Source: Chloroflexota bacterium (GTDB lineage Bacteria > Chloroflexota > Dehalococcoidia > Tepidiformales > Tepidiformaceae). Taken from it: a stretch of DNA of 33,600 nucleotides. Positions 9,076 to 17,777 of the stretch are shown one piece after another. Below the pieces are notes generated by a model, which had not been told where the DNA came from, did no database searches, and was given only the letters and a program-made list of their open reading frames with translations. The first letter of the stretch is position 1; each line of letters begins with the position of its first letter. The translations under genes were made by a program, and so were the position numbers. The DNA lies in assembly GCA_963169135.1 (NCBI GenBank), contig CAUJEQ010000052.1, forward strand, positions 1 to 33,600, read 5' to 3'.

Positions 9076-10109
9076 ACACCGTCATCGATCTCCGCAGCGA
9101 CACCGTCTCCAAACCGTCGGATGCGATGCGCCACGCTATGGCCAGCGCCGAGGTGGGCGACGACGTTTTCGGCGACGACCCGACGGTCCGCGTACTCGAG
9201 GAACGGGCGGCCGGGCTCCTGGGCAAGGAAGCCGCCCTTTTCGTTCCCAGTGGCACCATGGGCAACCTGCTCGCAGTGATGACTCACACGCGCCCCGGCG
9301 ATGAAATCCTCCTCGGCGACCAGAGCCACATTTTCCAGTACGAACTGGGCGGGGCGGCGCGGATCGCCAACGTCCTCACACGGCCGTTGACGAACAACGA
9401 CGCCGGCGCGATGGACCCGGCCGCAACTGCTACTGCCATCCGGCAGGAGAACCTCCATTCGCCGGGGACAACCCTCCTGTGTCTCGAAAACACGCACAAC
9501 CGCTGCGGCGGTGCCGCACTGCCGCTCACCGTCATGGACGAGCTGACTGCGGTAGCCGGAGAACGCAGGGTCGCCGTCCACCTGGACGGCGCACGCGTGT
9601 TCAACGCCGCGGCCGCGCTCGGCGTGCCAGTCGCACGTATCGCCCGGGACTGCGATTCCGTGTCGTTTTGCCTCTCCAAGGGTCTCGGGTGTCCCGTCGG
9701 GTCGCTGCTTTGTGGTCCGCGTGAGTTCGTCGACCGGGCGCGGCGCAACCGGAAGCTCCTGGGTGGCGGGATGCGCCAGGTAGGGATTCTCGCTGCCGCA
9801 GGGCTCTACGCGCTCGACCACAACATCACACGCCTCTCCGAAGACCACGCCAATGCCCGGGCACTTGCCGATGGCCTGCGTAAGCTCGCCCCCTTCCGGC
9901 CGAACGATCCAGCGACCAATATTGTCGTCGTCGACATTGCCCGGGGCCGCCTCCCGGATTGGCTCTCCGCATTCGAAGAGCAGGGCGTGCTTGGGGTCGC
10001 CTTCGGCCCGCAGCGCATGCGCCTTGTCACCCACATCAACATCACACGCGACGACGTCGACGAGGCACTCGCCCGGATCGCGTCGATCGCCGGAGCAGTC
10101 CCCGTTTGA
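9072..10109 (+). CDS. ltaE: Low-specificity threonine aldolase (PLP-dependent beta-eliminating lyase family)
   Basis: [69 protein letters not shown]...[12 protein letters not shown]...[14 protein letters not shown]. Confidence 0.93.
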   Translation: [345 protein letters not shown]

Positions 10110-10870
10110 TATCAGCTCGAATCGCTTCTCTGTTGCTGGCGGGATCGCTGGCAGTTGCCCTCTCCTCGTGTGCGGGGAGCAACGACCGACCGCTCACCAA
10201 AGTCTTTGTCTCGCCGCCGTGGACCGGCGACGAACGTAACGAATACAACCTGATCGATGAGGGCGGCGACCTCTACGGCACATGCGTACTTGAAACGGAT
10301 GTCGATGCCGAGCCCGGCAAGACCCGGTTGAGCCGGCTCTGCGCCAACGAACCGCGCTACCGCGATGATGGCACGGTACTTGTCGACTCGAAGACGCTCG
10401 TTCCTCTGGAGGCGGCGCGCGTCCGGACCGACGCGGAGAAGAACGAGCGGGTCGCGGCCCTCAGCGTGTACGAACCGCCGATCGTGAAGTTCATCTTCGA
10501 CGACAAGGGGAAGGTGCGCGAAACCGAACGCGACCTCCCTGAGCCGACGGAGACCAGCCCCGACCCCGGCTATTACGATGACGAGTCCCTGTTGTGGCTC
10601 GTCCGCGGCATGGACCTCCGCGAGGGCTACGAAGCGTCGTACCAGAACGTGAACGCGGGCACTGGCCAAACCTTCCCCGTCGACCTGAAGGTCGAAGGCC
10701 AGGAAACCGTCCGGGTTCCCGCTGGAGAGTTCAACGCGTGGAAGATCCGCATCCGGACGGCCTCGGTCACCCAGTTTGTCTGGGTCGAGGCCGAAGGATC
10801 CCGTCGCCTGGTTAAAGCCAGAATCGAAGGGATCGAAGATGTTATCTATGAGCTGACCGCTTCGAACTGA
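10106..10870 (+). CDS. Putative lipoprotein
   Basis: TTG start at 10106 overlaps the previous stop (TTGA): MISARIASLLLAGSLAVALSSCAGSNDRP..., signal peptide with lipobox-like LSSC. Confidence 0.7.
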   Translation: MISARIASLLLAGSLAVALSSCAGSNDRPLTKVFVSPPWTGDERNEYNLIDEGGDLYGTCVLETDVDAEPGKTRLSRLCANEPRYRDDGTVLVDSKTLVPLEAARVRTDAEKNERVAALSVYEPPIVKFIFDDKGKVRETERDLPEPTETSPDPGYYDDESLLWLVRGMDLREGYEASYQNVNAGTGQTFPVDLKVEGQETVRVPAGEFNAWKIRIRTASVTQFVWVEAEGSRRLVKARIEGIEDVIYELTASN

Positions 10871-11021
10871 CCTAACCACATCGCCGATGAAACGAGGGCG
10901 GAACGAAGGCGTATGCTGGCCGGAACCAGGCTTCTCCCGCCTCCGGAGGGGCCGACTGCCGGCTCTTGCCGCAACCGCACCGAAGTTCTCGACCTTTATG
11001 TTCCAGGGGGCCCGAAATTGC

Positions 11022-11050
11022 TTGACACCACCTTCCAGCGTCACGAAGAT
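11022..11050 (+). promoter_or_regulatory. Candidate sigma70-like promoter for the response regulator
   Basis: TTGACA (11022-11027), 17-nt spacer, weak -10 GAAGAT (11045-11050). Confidence 0.3.
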
Positions 11051-11089
11051 GCTCCAACGTCACCCCGAACCACATCTCACGGACGCAGC

Positions 11090-11764
11090 ATGACATCCGT
11101 TTTCGTCATTAGTCGCGAGCCTCGCATGCGGACAGCAGTCACGGAGTACCTCCGCGAGCGGGGATATGACACCGCGACTGCCTCGAACTACGACAACGCC
11201 ATGCTCCATCTCGCCGACTATCGCCACGACGCGATCGTGACGGACGTCCAGGGTCTCCCGCGGGATGAAGAAGGGGCCAACTTCATCCAGTTCAACCAGT
11301 GGCTCGCGAGTACCTACCGAACCACTCCGCCGACGATGGTGTACCTCCTTCACAAAGGCGCGCGCCGCCCGCACTTCCGCATCGAGGGAGCGGTCATCAA
11401 GAAACCGTTCCCGATCGAGGCACTCGGCGAAGCACTCCGGGAGCGCATCGGCCACCCCCGGCGCGACGGCCACGACCCGGGTATTGACCTCGACCTCGCC
11501 TCCAACACGCTGCGAAGCGGGGATCGCCAGGCGCACCTCACCAATATCGAGGCCACCCTGCTGGCGTACCTGATGGAACACCAGGGAGAGATCCTCCACC
11601 CGCGCGAACTGCTGGTGGATGTCTGGCAGTACCACGACGCGGCGGGGGCGAGTACCCTGGTCCGCGCTCACGTGAGCAACCTGCGCCGCAAGCTCCGCGA
11701 CGTGCTCGGTTCGGCTGACTACATCCAGACCATTCGCGGCAAGGGCTACCGGTTCACCGCCTGA
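11090..11764 (+). CDS. OmpR/PhoB-type response regulator with divergent receiver domain
   Basis: MTSVFVISREPRMRTAVTEYLRERGYDTATASNYDNAMLHLADYRHDAIVTDVQGLP... plus C-terminal winged helix (LTNIEATLLAYLMEHQGEILHPRELLVDVWQY...VRAHVSNLRRKLRDVLGSADYIQTIRGKGYRF). Confidence 0.88.
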   Translation: MTSVFVISREPRMRTAVTEYLRERGYDTATASNYDNAMLHLADYRHDAIVTDVQGLPRDEEGANFIQFNQWLASTYRTTPPTMVYLLHKGARRPHFRIEGAVIKKPFPIEALGEALRERIGHPRRDGHDPGIDLDLASNTLRSGDRQAHLTNIEATLLAYLMEHQGEILHPRELLVDVWQYHDAAGASTLVRAHVSNLRRKLRDVLGSADYIQTIRGKGYRFTA

Positions 11765-11797
11765 GTTCGCACCCTAACCTCAGCGCGGAGAGACGCC

Positions 11798-12838
11798 ATG
11801 AAACTCGGCATCAACATCGGCTACTCCGGGGCCAGCCTCCACATCCCGATGGACCTGGTACTCCGGGTAGAGGCAATGGGCTACGACTCCGTCTGGACCG
11901 CTGAAGCCTATGGCTCCGATGCTGTGACGCCACTCGCCTACCTCGCGGCGAAGACTACCCGCATCAAGCTCGGCACAGCCATCCTGCAAATTCCCGCCCG
12001 CACGCCGGCGATGTGCGCGATGACCATGTCGACGCTCGATGCGCTTTCGGGTGGCCGGGTGCTCGTGGGTCTCGGCCTGAGCGGCCCCCAGGTTGTCGAA
12101 GGCTGGCATGGCGTGCCCTACGGCAAGCCGGCGGCCCGGACGCGCGAGTACGTCGAGATCCTGCGCAAGATCTGGGCACGTGACGAGCCCGTGAGCTACC
12201 AGGGCCAGGAGTACCAGCTGCCATACACTGGCCCCGGCGCCACCGGGCTCGGAAAGCCGCTGAAAAGCATCCTCCATGGTCGGCAGCTGCCCGTGTACCT
12301 GGCCACGATGGGGCCGGTGAACATCCGGACGACCGCTGAACTTGCCGATGGCTGGCTCCCGATCTGGTTCTCTCCGAAGCGCATGAGCCTCTTCCGGCCG
12401 CATCTCGAGGACGGCTTCGCCCGTGCCGGAGGCGGAAAGTCCTGGACGGACTTCGACATCGCCGCCGGTTGCACCGTCGCCATCGGCGACGACGTGAAGT
12501 CACTCCTCGCGATGCAGAAGCCGCACCTTGCCCTCTACATGGGCGGCATGGGCGCCAGAGAGAAGAACTTCCACAACGAGATGGCCATCAAGTACGGCTA
12601 TGGCGAGGCCGCCGCGCGCATCCAGGAACTCTACCTGGCCGGCCGGAAACAGGAAGCCGCGGACGCTGTCCCGGATGAGCTCTGTGACGAGATGTCCCTG
12701 GTTGGCCCCGTGGAACGCATCAAGGAGCGCTACCGGGCGTGGGAAGACGCCGGCGTGACCACTATGCTCGTGCAGGCGCGCCAGCCCGAGGCGCTCGAAC
12801 TGATGGCGGACATTGCCGGCTCAGGGTCCTCGTCGTAG
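11798..12838 (+). CDS. LLM-class (luciferase-like, probably F420-dependent) oxidoreductase
   Basis: MKLGINIGYSGASLHIPMDLVLRVEAMGYDSVWTAEAYGSDAVTPLAYLAAKTTRIKLGTAILQIPARTPAMCAMTMSTLDALSGGRVLVGLGLSGPQVVEGWHG. Confidence 0.93.
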   Translation: MKLGINIGYSGASLHIPMDLVLRVEAMGYDSVWTAEAYGSDAVTPLAYLAAKTTRIKLGTAILQIPARTPAMCAMTMSTLDALSGGRVLVGLGLSGPQVVEGWHGVPYGKPAARTREYVEILRKIWARDEPVSYQGQEYQLPYTGPGATGLGKPLKSILHGRQLPVYLATMGPVNIRTTAELADGWLPIWFSPKRMSLFRPHLEDGFARAGGGKSWTDFDIAAGCTVAIGDDVKSLLAMQKPHLALYMGGMGAREKNFHNEMAIKYGYGEAAARIQELYLAGRKQEAADAVPDELCDEMSLVGPVERIKERYRAWEDAGVTTMLVQARQPEALELMADIAGSGSSS

Positions 12839-12841
12839 GCA

Positions 12842-13693
12842 CTATCCCGGCTTCTGGTGGCCCGGGCTCGACTCCCACATTGGCGGAAGCTGGTGGTAGC
12901 CGCCCCCTGCAGTCCAACCACCATCAACGTAGAGGATGTGTCCGGTGACGAACTTCGCCGCGTCCGACGCGAGATAGACGACCGCCCCCTCGAGGTCCTC
13001 CGGCTGCCCCAGCCGGCCCATCGGTGTCCGCGAAATGGCATGGTCGCGCGTGGCGGGGGTCGTCTCGAACACCTGGTCCATCAGCTCCGTACCGTCGAAG
13101 TACGACGGAGCGATGGCGTTCACGCGGATACCTTCCCGCGCGTACTCCAATGCCAGGACCCGCGTGAGCGCATCAACGCCGCCCTTCGCCGCGTGGTACG
13201 AAGCGGCCCGGAACTCGCTCCCCACCCGGCCGAGGATCGAGCTGATGTTGATGATGCTGCCGCCCGAGTCCTGCTCGATCATCTGCCGGCCGGCGAGACG
13301 GCACCCGTTGATGGTCGCCAGCAGGTCGAGCTCGACGATAGAGCGCATCCGCTTGAAGCTGCCGAGGTCGTGCCGCATGCCAGAGCGGTCCGTATACCCG
13401 GCGTTGTTCACCAGGATGTCGAGCCGTCCGTATTCTGCGACGACTTTCTCGAAGAGCCCCTCGAACTGTGCTTCGTCGGTGATGTCGGCCGCGATCGCTG
13501 TCGAACGGCCGCCAAACCCTCGCGCCATCGCGGCAGTCTGGTCGATACGTTCTTGGCGCCGGGCGGTGACGACGACGTTCGCCCCAGCCCGCGCGAGCCC
13601 CCGGGCGAACGCAACGCCGAGCCCGCTCGATGCCCCGGTGACGAGGGCAACCTTGCCATCGAGGTTGAATAGCTTGATGAACTCCGGGTCCAC
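12842..13693 (-). CDS. SDR-family oxidoreductase
   Basis: GTG start at 13693 preceded by GGGAGG: VDPEFIKLFNLDGKVALVTGASSGLGVAFARGLARAGANVVVTARR...NNAGYTD...SYHAAKGGVDALTR; ORF is open to 13741. Confidence 0.92.
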   Translation of the reverse strand: MDPEFIKLFNLDGKVALVTGASSGLGVAFARGLARAGANVVVTARRQERIDQTAAMARGFGGRSTAIAADITDEAQFEGLFEKVVAEYGRLDILVNNAGYTDRSGMRHDLGSFKRMRSIVELDLLATINGCRLAGRQMIEQDSGGSIINISSILGRVGSEFRAASYHAAKGGVDALTRVLALEYAREGIRVNAIAPSYFDGTELMDQVFETTPATRDHAISRTPMGRLGQPEDLEGAVVYLASDAAKFVTGHILYVDGGWTAGGGYHQLPPMWESSPGHQKPG

Positions 13694-13752
13694 ATGGACC
13701 TCCCGTCGGGGTGTGGCCGGAATGCTACCGGCGGGGCACATGCCCGCACCAG

Positions 13753-14352
13753 TCAGGAAAGGAGGCGAGCCGCCGTCCGCCGTCGCTTCCGCTTTTCGGC
13801 CCGGATGATCCGCTCGATCTCGTCGACTGTCTCTTCGAGCTGGCCGTGGCGGTTGTAGACGACATAATCGTTGTTCTCGATATCCGCCAGCTCTTCTTCG
13901 ATCTCTCCGATTCGGCGTGCCAGTGCGGCCGCATCTTCGCTGCCCCGGGATGCGAGCCGGGTGCGAAGGGATTCACGGTCTTCGGCCATCAGGAAGATGA
14001 AGATCGCGCCGTCGAGGCGCTCTCGCCAGGTGCGCGCCCCCTGGACATCAGTCCGGATGATGACATCGCGGCCATCGCGAAGCGGCTGCTCAACTTCGCG
14101 GCGTTCCAGTCCCTTGTAGTCGTCGTACACGCGGGCCCACTCGGCAAACTCTCCGGTGCGGATCTTGTCTTCGAACTCGGTTTCCGAAACGAAGTGGTAA
14201 TGATTCCCGTCCTCTTCGTTGGGTCGCGGGAGGCGGCTGGTAGTGCTGGTGGCGCGGTGGATGCCCGTGCGCTCGCGCAGCCGGTCGATGACAGCATCTT
14301 TGCCGACGCCGGACGGACCGTGGAGGACGATGACCAGTGGGCGCGCGTTCAC
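13753..14352 (-). CDS. gmk: Guanylate kinase-family protein (divergent)
   Basis: LVIVLHGPSGVGKDAVIDRLRERTGIHRATSTTSRLPRPNEEDGNHYHFVSETEFEDKIRTGEFAEWARVYDDYKGLERREVE. Confidence 0.87.
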   Translation of the reverse strand: MNARPLVIVLHGPSGVGKDAVIDRLRERTGIHRATSTTSRLPRPNEEDGNHYHFVSETEFEDKIRTGEFAEWARVYDDYKGLERREVEQPLRDGRDVIIRTDVQGARTWRERLDGAIFIFLMAEDRESLRTRLASRGSEDAAALARRIGEIEEELADIENNDYVVYNRHGQLEETVDEIERIIRAEKRKRRRTAARLLS

Positions 14353-15650
14353 GCGCTGATCATCCCGCCCTCAGCCGCGTGTGCAAGGTCATGCCAGAAG
14401 TCCGGGTACGAAACGCCAACTGCATCGTTCTCCACTCGAGTTTCTCCGCTGGCAAGGCTGCCCGCGATTGCGCCCAGCATCCCAATCCGGTGGTCTCCCC
14501 GGCCATCCACGCGCGCCCCGTGGAGCTTCGCGGGTCCGTGGACCGTGAAGCCGTCCGGGTGGGCAGTGATTCGCGCACCCATCCGGCCCAGGACCTCCAC
14601 CACCGCCTCGACGCGGTCGGACTCCTTCACCCGCAGTTCGGCGGCATCGCGCACAACGGTGTCACCTTCCGCAAAACACCCCAGGAGGGCGACCAGCGGG
14701 AGTTCGTCGATGGCCCGGGGCACCAGTCCGCCGGCGACCGTCGTGGCGCGCAGCTCCGAAGAGCGCACCAGGATGTCGGCCACGGGTTCGCCGCCGCTCG
14801 TTCGTTCTTCCATCAGCTCGATGGACGCCCCCATGGCCGTCAGGATGTCGAGCAGTCCCGTCCGCGTCTCGTTCACGTTAACGCCTTCGAGCACGAGTTC
14901 AGCGTCAGGGTGGCACGCAGCAAGGGCGAGCCACGGCGCGGCACTCGAAATGTCGCCGGGCACGCGCAGGCTGAGCGCGAAAAGGGGGCTGGTTGCTGGT
15001 TCGACGGTCACGGTGGTGCCGCTGACAGTGAGCGGTGCTCCCATCGCCATCAGCATTCGCTCGGTGTGGTCCCGGCTGGTGGCCGGTTCGGTGACGGCGG
15101 TCTTCCCGTCGGCATAGAGGCCCGCCAGGAGGAGCGCCGACTTGACCTGGGCGCTCGCCACCGGGCTCTGGTACCGGGTGCCCGTCAACCCGCCGCCCTT
15201 GATGACCACTGGTGCGAGCGTGTCGCCGGTCCTGGCGTGGATGTGCGCGCCCATCTGGCGCAGTGGGCCGATAACCCGTGCCATCGGCCGCTGGCGCAGC
15301 GAATCGTCGCCCGTCAGGACGCTCAGGAGCGGGTGGCCGGCGAGGAGGCCCATCAAGAGGCGCATGGTGGTTCCGCTGTTTGCGCAGTCCAGGATCTCTT
15401 CGCTTTCGAACAGCCCGTGCAGGCCCTGCCCGGTGACACGCGCTACCGGTGAACCCTCGGGCCAGTCGATCGGCACCCCCAGCGCCTCAAGACATCGCGC
15501 GGTCGCGCGCACGTCCTCGGAGTCCAGGATGCGCTCGATGGTGGCCGGCCCGTGCGCTATAGCGTTGAAAATCAATGCGCGGTGGGAGATGGACTTATCG
15601 GAAGGGACCTCGACAGTCGCGCGGATGCGGTCGGCACGGATGACCCTCAC
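14349..15650 (-). CDS. aroA: 3-phosphoshikimate 1-carboxyvinyltransferase (EPSP synthase)
   Basis: MRVIRADRIRATVEVPSDKSISHRALIFNAIA...CANSGTTMRLLMGLLAG...GDDSLRQRPMARVIGPLRQMGA...SPVASAQVKSALLLAGL...SRDHTERML. Confidence 0.95.
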   Translation of the reverse strand: MRVIRADRIRATVEVPSDKSISHRALIFNAIAHGPATIERILDSEDVRATARCLEALGVPIDWPEGSPVARVTGQGLHGLFESEEILDCANSGTTMRLLMGLLAGHPLLSVLTGDDSLRQRPMARVIGPLRQMGAHIHARTGDTLAPVVIKGGGLTGTRYQSPVASAQVKSALLLAGLYADGKTAVTEPATSRDHTERMLMAMGAPLTVSGTTVTVEPATSPLFALSLRVPGDISSAAPWLALAACHPDAELVLEGVNVNETRTGLLDILTAMGASIELMEERTSGGEPVADILVRSSELRATTVAGGLVPRAIDELPLVALLGCFAEGDTVVRDAAELRVKESDRVEAVVEVLGRMGARITAHPDGFTVHGPAKLHGARVDGRGDHRIGMLGAIAGSLASGETRVENDAVGVSYPDFWHDLAHAAEGGMISA

Positions 15651-16681
15651 TGGTCGTCGCGGACGCCGAGTTTGCGGCGCAGTTCGGCGTCGTCCTTGGG
15701 GGCGCCAGGTCCGCGGGTCGAGACTTCCTTGAGGCGGTCGTAGAAACCTCCCACGAACATCCGCGCCATCGCGTCCTGCGCCGAAGGCGCCTGGACGCCC
15801 TCCGGCCGCCTGCGCACCGGCGGGTTCTCGATGAACGTATCGCGGTCGAGCTGTGTGCTGCGGAAGAGATCGAGCACCGGCTCGCCACCGATCTCGAGCG
15901 CCTTCTTCACCGTCGACAGCTCGTCCTGGATGCGGCTGATCCAGTGGAGGATGGCGTCACGGTTCGTGAACATAATGTCGCGCGACATCACCGGGTCGCC
16001 ACTCGCGAGCCGGGTCAGGTCGCGGAAGCCCGGCCCGGCCAGCAGCGAGGCGTCTTCCCAGCCCTGGCTGTCTCGGACCATGCGGAACAGCGCCACCGAG
16101 AGCAGGAGAGGAACATGGCTGACCGCCGCGGCGTACTGGTCATGTTCCGCAGGATCGATATAGAGCGGGATGGCTCCGAGCGTCTCGACGAGCCCCAGGA
16201 CCACGCCGACGGCCTTCTCGTCCGCGCGCGGGGAAGGCGTGATGGCCCACGTTGCATCCTTGAAGAGGTCCGCCGAAGCGGCGGAGGGGCCACTCTTCTC
16301 CTTCCCCGCCATGGGGTGGCCACCAACAAAGTTGGCCGACTCGGGGAGGTACTCCTGCGCCCAGCGCATGATGTCGGACTTCGTGCTGCAAGCGTCGGTG
16401 ATGACAACACCCGGCTCGAGGTAGCGTCCGATGTCCTGCAGAATCTGCCGTGCAGCGACGACCGGCACCGCGAGGATGACCAGGCCCGCGCCCTGGACCG
16501 CCTCTTCGAGCGACCCGACCTCCCGGTCGAGCGCGCCCATCTTCTTCGCCGTCCGGGCCGCATTCCGGTCACGGTCCGCTCCAACGATTTCGTACTGGCG
16601 GTCCGGACGCGAGGCGAGTGCGAGGCCGATCGACGTGCCGATCAGGCCGGTACCAATAATGCTAACGCGCGACTGTGGCAT
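15647..16681 (-). CDS. tyrA: Prephenate dehydrogenase
   Basis: ATG at 16681: MPQSRVSIIGTGLIGTSIGLALASRPDRQYEIVGADRD...ITDACSTKSDIMRWA...FVGGHPMAGKEKSGPSAA...VSHVPLLLSVAL; 4-bp overlap with aroA. Confidence 0.93.
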   Translation of the reverse strand: MPQSRVSIIGTGLIGTSIGLALASRPDRQYEIVGADRDRNAARTAKKMGALDREVGSLEEAVQGAGLVILAVPVVAARQILQDIGRYLEPGVVITDACSTKSDIMRWAQEYLPESANFVGGHPMAGKEKSGPSAASADLFKDATWAITPSPRADEKAVGVVLGLVETLGAIPLYIDPAEHDQYAAAVSHVPLLLSVALFRMVRDSQGWEDASLLAGPGFRDLTRLASGDPVMSRDIMFTNRDAILHWISRIQDELSTVKKALEIGGEPVLDLFRSTQLDRDTFIENPPVRRRPEGVQAPSAQDAMARMFVGGFYDRLKEVSTRGPGAPKDDAELRRKLGVRDDQ

Positions 16682-16794
16682 GTCGACCCCTGGGAGTTCC
16701 TGCGAAATGGGCAGGATTGTAAGCCTAAGGCTAGCACAGGTTCGGTATGGCTTTCGCGAACCCTGCGCCGGCGGCAGATCCGGCATCCTGCTGG

Positions 16795-17505
16795 CTACAG
16801 GATCAGGTTGAAGATGTCGTCGTAGACGAGGCCAATGAGCCACCTCAACGGGCTCAGTTCCGGCGCGATGAACCCGATGGCGATGAGGGCCATCAGGATG
16901 CCCGGACCGTACGGCTCGAGGCGTTCGAGACCGCGGGCCGCTTCACGCGGAAGTATCCCGACAGCAACCTTGAAACCATCAAGCGGGGCGATGGGTATCA
17001 GGTTGAAGATGCCCAGGAGAATATTGATGCTGATGATGAAGAAAAGGAACAGCCAGAGAAAGTCCTCGCCCGAACCGCGCTGGATGATGTTCTCGATGCT
17101 GCCGAACCTGGTTTCGACGAATCCCATCTTCAAAGGCAGCGCCGCCAGTGCGGCAAAGAAGAAGTTTGAGGCCGGCCCCGCGAACGCCACGATGGCATTG
17201 CCGCGCCTTGGCCCGCCACGCAGGCGCCACGGGTTCACGGGAGTCGGTTTCGCCCACCCGAACCCGAACAGCAACACCAGGACGGACCCGATCGGGTTCA
17301 GGTGGGCCAGCGGGTTGAGTGTGAGGCGGCCCGCCCGCGCGGCCGTGTCGTCACCGAGTTCGTGCGCTGCCCAGGCGTGGCTGAACTCGTGAAAGGCAAG
17401 GCCGGTGAAGATTGCGACTGCGGTGGCAGCCAGATAAATAAGAAGGACCTCGGGATTCTCCGCGAGGTCTTGGAAATACCAGATCATGCGCAGAAATGTT
17501 AGCAC
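16795..17505 (-). CDS. Site-2 protease family (M50) membrane metalloprotease
   Basis: GLAFHEFSHAWAAHELGDDTAARAGRLTLNPLAHLNPIGSVLVLLFGFGWAKPTPVNPWRLRGGPRRGNAIVAFAGPASNFFFA; HEFSH zinc motif. Confidence 0.92.
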   Translation of the reverse strand: MLTFLRMIWYFQDLAENPEVLLIYLAATAVAIFTGLAFHEFSHAWAAHELGDDTAARAGRLTLNPLAHLNPIGSVLVLLFGFGWAKPTPVNPWRLRGGPRRGNAIVAFAGPASNFFFAALAALPLKMGFVETRFGSIENIIQRGSGEDFLWLFLFFIISINILLGIFNLIPIAPLDGFKVAVGILPREAARGLERLEPYGPGILMALIAIGFIAPELSPLRWLIGLVYDDIFNLIL

Positions 17506-17555
17506 AGGTGCTCGATTGGGCCGTGCTTACCGGTCCCTCCACCGGTTAACGGTGA

Positions 17556-17584
17556 TTGACGGGATAGATCCCGGTTGTTACGTT
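17556..17584 (+). promoter_or_regulatory. Candidate promoter with internal inverted repeat
   Basis: TTGACG (17556-17561), 17-nt spacer, TACGTT (17579-17584); perfect IR CGGGAT-AG-ATCCCG (17560-17573) lies between the elements. Confidence 0.3.
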
Positions 17585-17777
17585 CGGCCACAGGTTGGCG
17601 TCAGGAAGGCGCTTGCCGGCCGCCGGTTGGCGGTTGACGCGGTACCGCGGGGGTACCGGGCTTCATCGATGCGGGGCCGAAGCGCTGGAGTCGAGCCGGC
17701 GTCAGACCTGGGTGGCTGGCCACCCTCAAGCGCGAGGTAGCCGCGTGCTCGTTCCCGGGGTTCGCCACGGTATTCAC

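Noticed and set aside
13711-15117. 468-aa plus-strand ORF opposite gmk/aroA
   Set aside because: Antisense to two confidently identified overlapping genes; no family resemblance.
17521-17777. Possible c-di-GMP (GEMM-I) or c-di-AMP (ydaO) riboswitch upstream of the propeller/transglycosylase cassette
   Set aside because: Some GC-rich stems and a GGTACC...GGTACC element look suggestive, but the conserved core motifs of either class could not be matched by eye; kept only as an unnamed structured region.
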